A stretch of 64,000 nt of DNA from Rubrivivax sp. (lineage in GTDB: Bacteria > Pseudomonadota > Gammaproteobacteria > Burkholderiales > Burkholderiaceae_C): positions 1-64,000 of the forward strand of contig JAHCKS010000020.1 of NCBI GenBank assembly GCA_026125665.1, in the 5' to 3' direction. Position 1 is the stretch's first letter. The number at the start of each line of letters is the position of its first letter. The translations under genes and the position numbers were made by a program. Positions 8,443-17,647 of this stretch are shown piece by piece. Below the pieces are notes generated by a model. That model was given only the letters and a program-made list of their open reading frames with translations, ran no database searches and was not told the origin of the DNA.

Positions 8443-8555
8443 GTCAAGGGCGGGCGCGCAGGCCGCAGCGGAGCGCAGCGCGCATTGGCGCCGCGCAGCA
8501 AGCCAATGCGCGCGAGCACCGAACGGGCGAGCACCCGGCGAAGCGAACCCTTGAC
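8443..8555. repeat. Long imperfect palindrome inside the IS-distal segment
   Basis: Outer arms GTCAAGGG (8443-8450) and CCCTTGAC (8548-8555) enclose a perfect 12-bp inverted repeat GCGCGCATTGGC / GCCAATGCGCGC (8478-8489 and 8502-8513, 12-nt loop). The DNA between is made of GCGCAGC, GCGAAGCG and CGAGCACC blocks. It resembles a REP-like or folded non-coding element rather than coding sequence. An element of similar architecture lies at 20707-20852. Confidence 0.55.
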
Positions 8556-8581
8556 GCCGGCACGATGCCCTCGCACGCTGC

Positions 8582-8622
8582 CACCAGGCATCGAATGCGT
8601 ATTGCCGCATTCGAGCCTGGTG
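8582..8622. repeat. Hairpin at IS 3' side
   Basis: CACCAGGC-A-TCGAATGCG (8582-8599) is followed after 6 nt by its near-perfect complement CGCATTCGAGCCTGGTG (8606-8622), broken only by one bulged A. It lies 36 bp past the transposase stop and could terminate transposase transcription or be part of the original IS end. No T-tract follows. Confidence 0.55.
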
Positions 8623-8657
8623 AGCCTGCGGCGATCGAGTACGCCACCATGGCCGTG

Positions 8658-9490
8658 CTACGCGGCCTGCGGCATCGGCCGCAGCATCGCCAAGTAGGCC
8701 TCATCGGGCGTGCGGCCGCCGTGCGCACGATGAGGCCGGGCGCTGTTGTAGCGCTCGAAGTACGCGGCCAGGCCGACGCGCGCGGCGCTCACGCTGTCGT
8801 AAGCCTTGAGGTACACCTCCTCGTACTTCACGCTCTTCCACAGCCGCTCGACGAAGACGTTGTCGCGCCACTGGCCGCGCCCGTCCATGCTGATGGCGAT
8901 GCCGTGCGCCTTGAGCTCGTCGATGAAGTCTGCGCTCGTGAACTGGCTGCCCTGGTCGGTGTTCACGATCTCGGGCACCCCGTATCGAGCGATGGCCTCG
9001 CGCAGGCTTCGACGCAGAAGTCGGCCTCCATCGTGATGGAGACCCGGTGCGCCAGCACGCGGCGGCTGGCCCAGTCCAGCACCGCCACGAGGTACACGAA
9101 GCCGCGTGCCATCGGGATACAGGTGATGTCCAAGGCCCAGACCTGGTTGGCGCGCTCGATGCTCAGGTTGCGCAGCAGGTACGGGTACACCGCATGCTGG
9201 GGGTGCTTCTTGCTCGTGTTGGGCTTGCGGTAGATCGCCTCCACCCCCATCAGTCGCATCAGCGTGCGCACGTGCCTGCGGCCAACCTCGATCCCGTGGT
9301 TCTTGCGCAGCAGATCGCGCAGCATGCGGCTGCCGGCGAAGGGCCACTCCAGGTGCAACTCGTCGATGCGGCGCATCAGCTCGAGATCAGTTTCGCTGAT
9401 CGGCACGGGGTGGTAGTAAGCCGAGCCGCGGCCGATGTCCAGCAGCTCGGTCTGCCGCTTGATCGGCAGCTCATGATCGCGGTCGATCAT
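8658..9490 (-). pseudogene. IS3-family transposase OrfB, frameshifted
   Basis: This is the integrase-like half of an IS3 transposase. The first frame runs from MIDRDHELPIKRQTELLDIG through the HTH_21 region (YRKPNTSKKHPQHAVYPYLL) and the first catalytic Asp in ANQVWALDITCIPM. At SITMEADFCVEA it loses frame. The second frame continues with LREAIARYGVPEIVNTDQGS (second Asp) and VERLWKSVKYEEVYLKAYDS (catalytic Glu region), ending at 8658. The sequence near 9005-9007 has GCCTG where family members would need GCCCTG, so one C appears lost. The three DDE residues are all present but in two frames. The start ATG overlaps the orfA stop (ATGA). Confidence 0.85.
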
Positions 9491-9792
9491 CGCCTTACGC
9501 TCAGCAATCCCGCCTTGCCGAGCGCGCCTTCCAAAAAATCATTCTCCAGCGCCAACTGGCCGATCTTGGCGTGCAGCGCCTTCAAGTCCACCGCTGGCTC
9601 GGCGTTGGCCGACGCGCCGCCGAAGACCTCCGCGGCGCGCTCCAGCAGCGGTCGCCGCCACTCGGTGACTTGGTTGGGATGAACGTCGTGCTTGGTCGCG
9701 ATCTCGGCAATCGTCTTGCCGTCCTTCAGCGCGTCAAGCGCCACCTTGGCCTTGAAAGCCGGCGAGTGGTTGCGCCGGGGTCGTCTGCTCAT
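9487..9792 (-). CDS. IS3-family transposase OrfA
   Basis: A 101-residue protein with the helix-turn-helix HTH_Tnp_1 domain (HSPAFKAKVALDALKDGKTI, AEIATKHDVHPNQVTEWRRP) and a C-terminal leucine-zipper-like helix (LKALHAKIGQLALENDFLEG). In IS3 elements OrfA binds the ends, and an OrfAB fusion made by programmed frameshifting is the active transposase. A run of six T on the coding strand (complement of 9533-9538), within END-FLEG, could be the slippery site. The ATG at 9792 lies about 86 bp inside the right terminal repeat; the longer frame to 9849 runs into repeat sequence and was not used. Confidence 0.88.
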   Translation of the reverse strand: MSRRPRRNHSPAFKAKVALDALKDGKTIAEIATKHDVHPNQVTEWRRPLLERAAEVFGGASANAEPAVDLKALHAKIGQLALENDFLEGALGKAGLLSVRR

Positions 9793-9895
9793 GCTGTCTA
9801 CTCCTGAAAACACGGGCTCTGTCCTCGCCCATTGGAGCAGCTCTTCCACTTGCGGCCGTGTTCAGTTTTGCGGAGCCACTTCTCTGCGACCCGGC

Positions 9896-10474
9896 TCAAG
9901 CTCGTAGCAAGTCGGACTCGCGGTCGATGAGCGCGAGAACGAATGCCCCGCCCACGGCTGCGATGAACTCGCAGGCACCAAAAACGCGAAGCAGCGCACC
10001 TCGGCTGCCCTTCATGTCAAGTACACCGAGTTCGCGCAAGGCATGGAGGTGACCTCTCTTCGCGGCCACTGACAAGTACTGAAGCGCCTCGCCAAGGTTC
10101 GCTTCAGTCCCAACGCCTCTCGCAGCCGAGTAGCCCATCCAGAAGATGGCCGGCAGGTATCCCGTTGCAGCCCCCACGCGATAGTAGTTCCGCGCCTCTC
10201 CTGGACGCCCGACCCGCGTTAGGTATCGGCCATAGTAGAAGCTGCCCTGCGGGGACCCCAGAGCAGCTGACCTACTGAACCACTGGGATGCGGCCTCCTC
10301 GTCCGCGCGCACGCCAAGGCCCTGCAGCAACATCCAGCCGACCATCACCTGACTCCCGACGTGCCCCTCGTTGGCCACGTGCAAGTAGGCCTCAAACGCA
10401 TCCTGATACCGCTTGGCACGGTAGGCCGCCTCGGCACGCGTGACCAAGCTGTCAACGGAGCCTTTGGATTTCAC
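9896..10474 (-). CDS. Sel1-repeat protein, putative immunity for orphan Rhs tip
   Basis: A 192-residue protein made of Sel1-like (TPR-related) repeats: [80 protein letters not shown]. The C-terminal 40 residues contain a hydrophobic segment ([15 protein letters not shown]), so it may sit at the membrane. The GTG start overlaps the TGA of the upstream Rhs tip (GTGA), which favours coupled translation; the ATG-like start at 10537 lies inside that tip. Sel1 proteins often serve as immunity partners of T6SS or Rhs effectors, and the location makes this likely here. The gene ends 17 bp from the IS. Confidence 0.72.
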   Translation of the reverse strand: MKSKGSVDSLVTRAEAAYRAKRYQDAFEAYLHVANEGHVGSQVMVGWMLLQGLGVRADEEAASQWFSRSAALGSPQGSFYYGRYLTRVGRPGEARNYYRVGAATGYLPAIFWMGYSAARGVGTEANLGEALQYLSVAAKRGHLHALRELGVLDMKGSRGALLRVFGACEFIAAVGGAFVLALIDRESDLLRA

Positions 10475-10953
10475 GGTGCTCCAGGTGGCTTCACCCAGGG
10501 GGGTAGGGGCGGCGGCGACGTCCCGCCAGGTCGGCAAATTTGAGGCGGGTTGACGACACCCGGGCGAGGCGGAACTGGTGCTGGCATGGCTGCATCGTCG
10601 ATGCCCTTCGCCACGTTTATCGCGGCTCGCACGGCACCATTGAGCACGCCACCAAAGTACGCGTATGTTCCGTATGCTGCCGTGGCACCGGCAGCGGTGC
10701 CCACTAGACCGGTCGTGAGCGCCATTCGCCCAGGCGCACCCATGCTCACCGCTTGATCGAGCGTTGTATCTCGACGAACGCCGGCGAGCGTTGTTCCGAA
10801 CAGCCCGTCGGGATCGACGTAACTGATCGGGTTCCCGCCGACGTACGCATACGTGTTGATCCCGCCATCGAGCCCGATGGGATCGGACTGCGTGTAGAGC
10901 CGCTCCGACGCGAGTCCACCGTACAAGGCGACCGGCGCCAGAGTCACTTCCAC
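10471..10953 (-). CDS. Orphan Rhs C-terminal tip (toxin cassette)
   Basis: A 160-residue frame starting at a GTG, 4 bp after the upstream immunity-like gene. Residues 18-51 repeat the end of the Rhs core almost exactly ([33 protein letters not shown]). After that junction the sequence differs completely from the full-length Rhs tip and contains a hydrophobic stretch ([36 protein letters not shown]) and a proline-rich end. Orphan tips of this kind are stored downstream of rhs genes and can replace the resident tip by recombination through the shared core. The hydrophobic tip could act on membranes, but that is a guess. It is coupled to the Sel1 gene. Confidence 0.75.
   Translation of the reverse strand: MEVTLAPVALYGGLASERLYTQSDPIGLDGGINTYAYVGGNPISYVDPDGLFGTTLAGVRRDTTLDQAVSMGAPGRMALTTGLVGTAAGATAAYGTYAYFGGVLNGAVRAAINVAKGIDDAAMPAPVPPRPGVVNPPQICRPGGTSPPPLPPWVKPPGAP
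10801..10902 (-). repeat. Rhs core-end repeat shared with 11706-11807
   Basis: The 102 bp encoding the YTQSDPIGL...VDP(A/D)GL junction occur here and again in the full-length Rhs gene at 11706-11807. By eye most positions agree, with differences mainly at third codon positions. The repeat is the natural homology for swapping the resident tip with the orphan one. Confidence 0.8.
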
Positions 10954-10957
10954 GGCC

Positions 10958-11338
10958 TCAGGTCAAGAAGGCGTCGATGGGGTCTTCAGTCCTGAACCCT
11001 AGATCGACGTACTTCCCAGTCGATGCATCCGGACCCCAAGCCACGCCGAATAGACCAGACTCATCATCGACAAAGATGCGTTGAGTGCCTAACCTTGTCA
11101 CGAACCACACACTGCGTCTCCCAGCGCGGATGCTCAGTACATCAGCCGTATGCGGTTCGACTTCAATTGAGCCAATCTCTGGGGCAATCAGGCTTGAATC
11201 AAACTCCCGCCTAACGCGCTCAATAGCCACGGGGTCAGCCTCTTCGCCTGGCACCCATTTGCGGGTCGACTGAGCGCGGGCCTCAGCAACGAGTCGGGCC
11301 ACGACTCCGGAGTTGAGCTTGAGCATTTCGCTAGACAT
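10958..11338 (-). CDS. Putative immunity protein for the Rhs toxin tip
   Basis: A 126-residue soluble protein beginning [11 protein letters not shown], 4 bp after the Rhs stop. No signal peptide or membrane segment is visible. The first 60 residues are helical and basic ([20 protein letters not shown]); the rest looks like a beta-rich domain ([40 protein letters not shown]) with an acidic tail. I recognise no family. Position directly after a variable Rhs tip, small size and lower GC than the core are what is expected for a cognate immunity protein. The longer frame to 11527 is a shadow inside rhs. Confidence 0.62.
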   Translation of the reverse strand: MSSEMLKLNSGVVARLVAEARAQSTRKWVPGEEADPVAIERVRREFDSSLIAPEIGSIEVEPHTADVLSIRAGRRSVWFVTRLGTQRIFVDDESGLFGVAWGPDASTGKYVDLGFRTEDPIDAFLT

Positions 11339-11342
11339 GGTT

Positions 11343-14300
11343 CTACGGACCAGGGAAGTGGATCGTCTCGGGACGCCCGCCAGGCGGGAAGATGTCAACA
11401 CGACCGTCTCGAAGCTGAACAACAGTCCCGTTAGGAAGTCGAGCAACCTCGCGCGTCCCACCACTGGCCGTTGAGCTACAGGTCGCTGCTGCGTCACCGC
11501 GAAATCGATCAAAGGCGGCACGAGCACTTCCCGACATGTCGGTCATGCGCCCCCTACCAGTGATTTCACGGACGACCCCCTGGGTCATCGTTGAGTAGTT
11601 CCCACCCACCATGCTTGGCGCGGGACCAATCCCACCGCCAAAGCCCCCTACGCCGCCTGTAGGGCCACCGATCTGAAGCGGAAAGCGGTATGCATCTCCT
11701 GGCGCGAGCCCTGCTGGATCCACGTAGCTGATCGGGTTCCCCCCGACATACGCGTAGGTATTGATCCCTCCCGCCAGCCCGATGGGATCTGACTGGGTGT
11801 ACCGCCCGACCGTCGCATCGTAGTACCGGTTCCAGTTGTACCAAAGCCCGCTCTCGGCATCGAAGTACTGCCCTGGGAAGCCCAAGTTCATGCCGCCGAT
11901 GGCGTCGGTGCTCACCGAGCGGTCAAACGCGGCGTTGTTCGCCCGCCAGACCACCTGCCCGGCCGCGTTCGTCATCGCCTCGGGCCGCTCGAGGTGGTCG
12001 TTGTGGCTGGCGTAGAACGTCCCGCCGCGCACGACGCCCAGCAACTCGCCGCCCAGCCACACGTAGCTCGTAGGCTGCAGCCCGTCCTCATGCAGGATCT
12101 GGCCTGATGGCGGAACCACCCATCGTGTGACTGACCCTTGAAGGTTCTTTGCAGTCCGCTGATTCAAGGCGTTGTATCGGTACTCCGCACCCAACGAACC
12201 GTTCACCCAAAGCGCGCCGAGCCGGTTGAACTCGTCGTACCAGAACGTGCGACCGCCCTGCGTGTCGCTCGTGAGATTGCCGCGCGCGTCGTAGCCGAAG
12301 CTGCGCCCACTCGACAGCGACGCGTAGCGGTTTGCACCGGGGTCCAGTGTTGCCGACCAGCTCGTGCCCGCGCGCGTGTGCGCGGTCCGGTTGCCCACGG
12401 CGTCCCACGTGAACGTCTGGTTGTCCCCGCTCTTCGTCACGCCCGCCAGCCGGTCCATCGTGTCGTAGGTGAGGCTCGGGGTGCTCAGGCCCGCGAAGTG
12501 GTCGCTGATGACCGATACGGTGTCGAGGTTCGCCGTGTAGCCCAGCACGTTGTTCTGCGCCCCCACGCCGTACAGCTGCGTGATGCGGCCGTCGGCGTCG
12601 TGCGTGAACAGGCGCGCCTGCCCGTTGCCGAAGCGCCAGGCGTAGCGCCGGCTCGTCGCCGGCTGGTGCAGGAACGAGTCCGCCAGCGTCGCCCAGGTGC
12701 CACCGAGCGAACTGGTCAACGACGCGAGGCGGCCGTAGGCGTCGTAGCCGTAGCCGAGCACGAGGCCGCTCGGGTACTGCATGGTGGCGAGCCGGCCCGC
12801 GGTGTCGTAGGTCCAGCGCGTGGTGTAGGTGTTGCCGTAGATCGTGTTCACCTGCTCGGCCAACTGGCCGTCGGCAGCATAGGTGTACGTCGTCTGGCCC
12901 GTGGCGTCGTTCAGTCGCGTCAGCCGGCCCTTGCCATAGCTGCCCTCGTCGTAGGTGTAGGTCTCGGTCACGCCGGCCGAGCTGCGCGTGCGCAGGCGGT
13001 CGAGCTTGTCCCAGGTGTAGGTGATGGTCAGGCCGCCGGCGCGCTGCTCCGTGACGATGCGGCCGGCGGAGTCGGGGGTGAAGAGCGTCGTGCCGGTGTC
13101 GGGGCTGAGCTGCTGGACCAGGTCGCCGAGCGCGTTGTAGGAGTAGTACGTGCTCAACCCGCGCGGATCGATCACGCGCCACAGCCGCCCGGTGTCGTCG
13201 TACTGGTAGTGGGTCTGGCCGCCGTCGGGAGCGTCCATGCGGGTCAGGCGTTGCTGGGCGTCATAGTGGTACGTGGTGGCGCGCCCGGCAGCATCGCTGC
13301 GCGTCTTGACGTTGCCGTTCTTGTCGTAGCCGTAGGTGACCTGCTGGCCGGCGTTGCCCTGCTCCTTCCAGGGGCGGCCGAGACTGTCCAGCACGGTCGT
13401 CGCGCTGAACTCGCCGCCGGCCGTCGCGACCGGCGCGCCACCGCTGAGGGACGGCACGTGGCGGGTGGACCTGCTGCGGCGCGCCTCCTGCGGGCCGGCC
13501 GCGAAGAGCAGGTCGAGGCTGGCGAACTCCTGCAGCGCGTTGCCGACGAGGAACGGCCGGCGGGCGGCGTTGTAGCGGACGCGATCGACGGCGCCGGTCG
13601 GGTACGCGATGTCGGTGAGCTGCCGATTCGCCCAGGTGAACGCGGTGGTGCGCGTGCCGCCCGGCAGCAGCTGGACCGCGGTGCGCACGTTGCCCACGTC
13701 GTCGTAGGTGTAGTCGGTGCTGACGCCGTTGGCGTCGGTCACGCGGCCGGGCTGGCCGAGGCCGGTGTAGCTCGAGTACGTGACCTGATGACCGAGCGGG
13801 TCGGTGACCGAGGCCAGGTTGCCCAACGTGTCGTAGGCGAAGGTTGTGACTGCCGTTTCGCTGGGCAGTTGACGCGTGACCGTGATCGTGGCGATCGACT
13901 TGTTGGCGTGGAACGTGTATGCGTAACTCACCGAGCGCACCAGCGTCGGCGAACCGGAAGTGGGGACGTCCTGCCAAGTCTCGGTGGCCACGCGGCCGGA
14001 AGCGTACCCCGAGGTGTGGTAGCTGAAGACCTGCTTCGCGTAGGCAACGCCGCTGGTCCGGTGGAGCACGCGCTCGAGCAGGTTCTCGGGCGTGCTCCAG
14101 GTGTAGGTCTCCTTCAGCGCCAGCGGCGTGCCCGCCGCGGTGGTGCGGTCGAGGAGGATGCCGGTGGCGTCGTAGGTGTACTCGGTGCGGTTGCCTTCCC
14201 AGTCGAGCGTGTGGTCGATGTAGCCGTTCGCGTCGTACACGGTCTGGGCGCTGCTCGCCTGCGGGCAACTGGTCGTGGCAGACCGGGAGATGGTCGTCAC

Positions 14301-15554
14301 CTTGCGCGTCGTGCTCTCCTGGACGCTGGTCTGCGTCACATACGTGGTCGTCTGGCCCTTCTCGTCGGTCACCATGGTCCAGCTCGGTCCGTAGGTGAGT
14401 GTCGAGCGCTCCTCCCAGCCGGCCAGCTCGCTCACGAGGACCTTGTCGTCGTCGTAGTAGCTGTAGGTGCTGTGCGGCACGCCGTCGATGGTGATGCCGG
14501 TCAGCAGTGACGGCTTGCCGGGCACGCCGTAGTGGTACTCACGGTGTGCCTGCGGGTACTCGGGAGGCTTCACGCTCGTCAGCATGCCGTTGCTGTTGTA
14601 GCCGTACTCCCAGGTCTTGCCGGCCGGGTCGGCCACGTATCTGACGCGCGCGCCGTCCCAGGTGAAGTTCACCTGCTGGCCAACGAGGTTCGTGACGCGC
14701 GTGATCCTCTTCTGGCCCCCCACCAGCGCCGACGTGATCGTGAGAAGTCGCTCGCCGGTGAAGCGGTCGATCGACGAGGCGATGCCGCCGCCGGCAGGGA
14801 AGTTGTATTTCTTCTTGTCCTTCCAGAGCGTCCAGCCACCGTTGTAGTAGAGGTCCCCCATCTTCGCGTTGTTGTAGACGCGGTACGGATAGGGATAGTC
14901 GGACTGGTCGAGCATGTAGGTGTACTGCTCCCCGCCTGGAAAGACGATGGTTGCCTTCAGGGGGCGCGGTCCCATCTCGGTCTGGACCATGTAGGTGCTC
15001 GCCGTCAGCGTCGGCGCATCGAACGACGACGTCCAGTTCGGGCCGAAGAAGTGCCCGGTGGCGTTCTTGCTGCGGTAAGTGCGTTCGAGCATGAGGCCGT
15101 GCAGGCCGAAGGACTCGAAATCCAGTTCGCTCTTGACCTTCTCGCCCGAGGAAATGACGACGGGGTTGTCGGTGCAGATCTCGTTGCCGGAGTTGTCCCT
15201 GGCGTCCGGGCCGGCGTTCTGCGCTCTTATCCGTCGAGAGATCAGCCCTCCCGCTCCCGGCCCGCTGCTGTAGCCGCCGATCGAACCGCGCGGTCCGAGA
15301 GCGGCGCCGACAGACGGGCCCGTCGACACTGGGCCAACCGAAGGCCCGGTCAGGCTACCCGTAACCTCACGCCTGCCCCGAACCTCGACCCTCTCCGGCG
15401 GGTGCTGGCGCTCGGAGTTGTGTTTAGGCGGCCGATTGGATTCGTCGATGACGTCGTCATCCTGAGCACTCGCCCCTACTGGACAGCCAAGGGCCAGGAC
15501 GAAGACCATCGGTGCAAGCATCCGGGCCACGGACAGCGCGGTGGTGGTACTCAT
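11343..15554 (-). CDS. Rhs/YD-repeat polymorphic toxin with Sec signal peptide
   Basis: A 1403-residue protein. Residues 1-30 form a signal peptide ([19 protein letters not shown], then Q). A Pro/Gly-rich linker leads to the DUF6531-like start of the shell ([20 protein letters not shown]), then dozens of RHS/YD repeats ([37 protein letters not shown]). The conserved end is [20 protein letters not shown] followed by [14 protein letters not shown] near residue 1283. The last 120 residues are a variable tip ([40 protein letters not shown]) I cannot assign to a toxin class. Rhs shells encapsulate the toxin. A Sec signal with no PAAR or T6SS gene nearby suggests export to the periplasm or cell surface. 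Start 15554 follows a GGGGAG ribosome site; the ATG at 15572 is less likely. Confidence 0.93.
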   Translation of the reverse strand: MSTTTALSVARMLAPMVFVLALGCPVGASAQDDDVIDESNRPPKHNSERQHPPERVEVRGRREVTGSLTGPSVGPVSTGPSVGAALGPRGSIGGYSSGPGAGGLISRRIRAQNAGPDARDNSGNEICTDNPVVISSGEKVKSELDFESFGLHGLMLERTYRSKNATGHFFGPNWTSSFDAPTLTASTYMVQTEMGPRPLKATIVFPGGEQYTYMLDQSDYPYPYRVYNNAKMGDLYYNGGWTLWKDKKKYNFPAGGGIASSIDRFTGERLLTITSALVGGQKRITRVTNLVGQQVNFTWDGARVRYVADPAGKTWEYGYNSNGMLTSVKPPEYPQAHREYHYGVPGKPSLLTGITIDGVPHSTYSYYDDDKVLVSELAGWEERSTLTYGPSWTMVTDEKGQTTTYVTQTSVQESTTRKVTTISRSATTSCPQASSAQTVYDANGYIDHTLDWEGNRTEYTYDATGILLDRTTAAGTPLALKETYTWSTPENLLERVLHRTSGVAYAKQVFSYHTSGYASGRVATETWQDVPTSGSPTLVRSVSYAYTFHANKSIATITVTRQLPSETAVTTFAYDTLGNLASVTDPLGHQVTYSSYTGLGQPGRVTDANGVSTDYTYDDVGNVRTAVQLLPGGTRTTAFTWANRQLTDIAYPTGAVDRVRYNAARRPFLVGNALQEFASLDLLFAAGPQEARRSRSTRHVPSLSGGAPVATAGGEFSATTVLDSLGRPWKEQGNAGQQVTYGYDKNGNVKTRSDAAGRATTYHYDAQQRLTRMDAPDGGQTHYQYDDTGRLWRVIDPRGLSTYYSYNALGDLVQQLSPDTGTTLFTPDSAGRIVTEQRAGGLTITYTWDKLDRLRTRSSAGVTETYTYDEGSYGKGRLTRLNDATGQTTYTYAADGQLAEQVNTIYGNTYTTRWTYDTAGRLATMQYPSGLVLGYGYDAYGRLASLTSSLGGTWATLADSFLHQPATSRRYAWRFGNGQARLFTHDADGRITQLYGVGAQNNVLGYTANLDTVSVISDHFAGLSTPSLTYDTMDRLAGVTKSGDNQTFTWDAVGNRTAHTRAGTSWSATLDPGANRYASLSSGRSFGYDARGNLTSDTQGGRTFWYDEFNRLGALWVNGSLGAEYRYNALNQRTAKNLQGSVTRWVVPPSGQILHEDGLQPTSYVWLGGELLGVVRGGTFYASHNDHLERPEAMTNAAGQVVWRANNAAFDRSVSTDAIGGMNLGFPGQYFDAESGLWYNWNRYYDATVGRYTQSDPIGLAGGINTYAYVGGNPISYVDPAGLAPGDAYRFPLQIGGPTGGVGGFGGGIGPAPSMVGGNYSTMTQGVVREITGRGRMTDMSGSARAAFDRFRGDAAATCSSTASGGTREVARLPNGTVVQLRDGRVDIFPPGGRPETIHFPGP

Positions 15555-15573
15555 ACTTCGGCTCCCCGGCACA

Positions 15574-15909
15574 TCAGCGGCTGAACTCAGCCGGGGTGAG
15601 GTGATGCGACCCGATCCAGCCGCTCGAACCGCGACACCGTCCGCTCGTGACGACGATCTCGAGCACGGAGGCGCCGTCGATCCCCGGGGCCGGCTGCGCG
15701 ACCCTCTGCACCTTCACGATGTCGCCGCGGCTCGGCTGGCAGCTTCTGGCCCTGGCTCCAACCGGATTGGGACGATCGAGGAACCCGCCCGGCTCGACGA
15801 TGCGGCGCTGCGCCGCACGTGACTCGTCTGCCGGCGGCCTCTGTGCCCATACGGGCATCCCTATGACAGAAGCAACAATCCCGACCAGGGCCAACGATGG
15901 GATCTTCAC
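15574..15909 (-). CDS. Small secreted protein upstream of rhs
   Basis: A 111-residue protein starting at a GTG preceded by GGGAGGGAACGGGA. Residues 1-22 are a signal peptide ending VWAQ. The mature part, about 88 residues, is basic and contains two cysteines ([15 protein letters not shown] and [18 protein letters not shown]) that could form a disulfide; the pattern resembles a small SH3-like beta barrel. It ends 19 bp before the rhs start and is surely co-transcribed with it. A role as export helper or anchor for the Rhs shell is possible but unproven. Confidence 0.7.
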   Translation of the reverse strand: MKIPSLALVGIVASVIGMPVWAQRPPADESRAAQRRIVEPGGFLDRPNPVGARARSCQPSRGDIVKVQRVAQPAPGIDGASVLEIVVTSGRCRGSSGWIGSHHLTPAEFSR

Positions 15910-15989
15910 TCCCGTTCCCTCCCAAAAGATTCGAAGTCAGGCTAGCGAACGGCTTATGTCGAAGCAACCTGCAAAGTCTTGTAGGGAGA

Positions 15990-16008
15990 CCCCCCGACTT
16001 CGGGGGTT
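15990..16008 (-). terminator. GC hairpin after the beta-helix gene
   Basis: On the minus strand, ACCCCCGA-AG-TCGGGGGGT forms a compact stem 37 bp past the stop at 16046. It is followed by a pyrimidine-rich stretch but no clear T-tract, so intrinsic termination is only likely. Confidence 0.4.
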
Positions 16009-16045
16009 AGCGGCCGAAGGGATTTCAGGTGGGGCGCCGCCTTCC

Positions 16046-17647
16046 TCAAGAACCCGGGCGAGCCGTAGTACAGGGCGCCGCCGCCCCCGCTCCCGGCTCC
16101 GACAACGCCGCGCGCTTGCGCCCGCAGAAGTCCAGCGGCACTTCCGCCGCCGTGGCCACCGGTTCGGGCGCCTCGCGCCAGCGCAAGTCCAGCGCGTCGG
16201 CGTCGGCCAGCCAGCCGCGCAGGTCGCCGTTGCGGCGGTTGTCGGTGTCGGCGCCCACGGTGGTGCCGCGGCGCGCGCGCACGCGGCTGTCCAGCAGGTT
16301 GTTCACCACGCGCGCATCGGCCGGCGGGTTGCGCAGCAGGATGCCCTGCGTGTTGACGAGCGTGTTGTGCAGCACCTGCGCAGCGCGGCCCTTCGAGACG
16401 TCGATGCCAGCGTCGTTGCAGTGCGCGACGACGTTGTTGGCCACCAGCGCGCCGTCGTGTTCGGTGTCGCAGCGCCGGTCCCGGCAGAACTCGGCACCGG
16501 TGCCGCCGTTGCCGATCGAGATGCCCAGCCGCAGCCCGGGCCGGCCCACGGCCTGCGGCGTGCACACGACGACGTTGCGCTCGATGCGCCCGCCCTTGCC
16601 GCCGCCTTTCATGAACATGCCGTAGGCGACGCCGTCGCTGCCTTCCTTGACGAAGCCCTCGACGCGGTTGTCGACGAGCTGCCAGCCGCTGGCACCGACG
16701 AGGTCGACCAGCGCCACGGGCGCGCGTCCGACGCGCGGGCGCGTGTTGGCCAGCGTGCTGAACTGCAGCAGCCCGTCGTCGGGCCACCGGCCGGAGTGGC
16801 CGTTGATCTTCAGGTGCGCGCTGAACTCGGCGAAATGGTTGTTGCGCACGACCGTGCCGCGCGCCGCACCGACGACGTGGAACGCGTGCTCGCACTCGTC
16901 GTCGGCACGGCACAGGCCCTGCCAGCCGAGGTTCTCGAAGATCCAGTACGGATGACTGACGACCGCGCCTTCCACGGCGCGCACCTCGAGCGTGACGCTG
17001 CCCGCGCGCGCCGCGCGCAACGTGATCGGCGCGTCGGGGCGGCCGCCCTGCCGCGTGTGCAGCGTCGAGGGCAGCGCATGCCGCCCGGGCGCCACCTCCA
17101 GCACATCGCCCGGCTGCGCGGCGGCCACCGCGGCGACGATGTCGGCGCCGGTCAGCAGCACCTTCGTCGCGGCAGGCGGGCGAGGCGTGGCCGCGCCGGC
17201 ACCTGCCGCGGCGACGGCCGCCGCCGGAAAGGCCGGCAGCGGCGCGCCACGCTCGTCGTAGCGCTGCATGGTCAGCCCCTGCGGCTGCACACCCTTGCCC
17301 AGGTCGCGCAGCCTGCCCGCCGGCTCACGCACGAACAGGCCATGCAGCCAGACGAGCGGTGGATGCAGCACGCGCTGCAGCCGCGGGTGGCCCTCCAGGC
17401 GGCGGAAGGCGTGGCCGATCATCTCCACCGGCGAACGCTCGTTCACCGCCTGCCAAGCGTCAGCGGGCGTGTAGCGCAGCAGCGCGAGCGCCACGGCGCC
17501 CGCCGCCGCCACCGCGGCGACGCCCAGCAGCACGATGACGAGCAGCCAGCGCAGCGCACGATGCAGCGGCCCGCGGCGCCGTCGCGTCGGCGCGGCCCCG
17601 CCACGCCCCGGTGCGCGTGCGGCTCCCGCGGCGCGGCCGCGGCTCAC
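16046..17647 (-). CDS. Membrane-anchored right-handed beta-helix protein
   Basis: A 533-residue protein starting at a GTG that overlaps the stop of the CoA-binding gene (GTGA). After a basic N-terminus comes one membrane helix at about residues 28-56 (WLLVIVLLGVAAVAAAGAVA). From about residue 150 the sequence has the look of a parallel beta-helix: LLTGADIVAAVAAAQPGDVL, then repeated short strands with Asn and Gly turns (GTVVRNNHFAEF, GGRIERNVVVCTPQ, GALVVANNVVAHCNDAGIDV, AQVLHNTLVNTQG). This resembles the pectate-lyase/chondroitinase-B type beta-helix families (Beta_helix). Catalytic residues cannot be identified. The bulk should face the periplasm. A 136-bp gap separates it from the rhs unit. 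Confidence 0.8.
   Translation of the reverse strand: MSRGRAAGAARAPGRGGAAPTRRRRGPLHRALRWLLVIVLLGVAAVAAAGAVALALLRYTPADAWQAVNERSPVEMIGHAFRRLEGHPRLQRVLHPPLVWLHGLFVREPAGRLRDLGKGVQPQGLTMQRYDERGAPLPAFPAAAVAAAGAGAATPRPPAATKVLLTGADIVAAVAAAQPGDVLEVAPGRHALPSTLHTRQGGRPDAPITLRAARAGSVTLEVRAVEGAVVSHPYWIFENLGWQGLCRADDECEHAFHVVGAARGTVVRNNHFAEFSAHLKINGHSGRWPDDGLLQFSTLANTRPRVGRAPVALVDLVGASGWQLVDNRVEGFVKEGSDGVAYGMFMKGGGKGGRIERNVVVCTPQAVGRPGLRLGISIGNGGTGAEFCRDRRCDTEHDGALVANNVVAHCNDAGIDVSKGRAAQVLHNTLVNTQGILLRNPPADARVVNNLLDSRVRARRGTTVGADTDNRRNGDLRGWLADADALDLRWREAPEPVATAAEVPLDFCGRKRAALSEPGAGAAAPCTTARPGS

Larger units (their letters stand above)
8353..9878 (-). mobile_element. IS3-family insertion sequence, damaged
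   Basis: The element carries orfA and orfB of an IS3-family transposase on the minus strand. Terminal inverted repeats can be read by eye. The right end, read inward, starts TGGCTCCGCAAAACTGAACA, and the left end starts TGGCTCCGCTCCTTTGAACA; both continue with matching GGCCG and AAGTGG blocks. The ends have the TG...CA termini usual for IS3. No short direct target duplication is visible outside them. About 300 bp lies between the orfB stop (8658) and the left repeat, longer than usual, and holds two hairpin structures. orfB has a one-base deletion, so the copy is probably inactive. Confidence 0.7.

Noticed and set aside
9047-9682. Plus-strand open frame across the IS transposase
   Set aside because: It mirrors orfA/orfB on the other strand and has no family resemblance.
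8311-10990. Prophage or integrative element
   Set aside because: Apart from the single IS3-family copy there is no integrase, phage structural gene or attachment-site duplication; the lower GC content is better explained by the toxin cassettes.
12138-14510. A 790-codon open frame antisense to rhs, and other long antisense frames
   Set aside because: Composition is Arg/Ala/Val-rich without domain patterns and it lies fully opposite a clear Rhs coding region; such frames are expected in GC-rich DNA.
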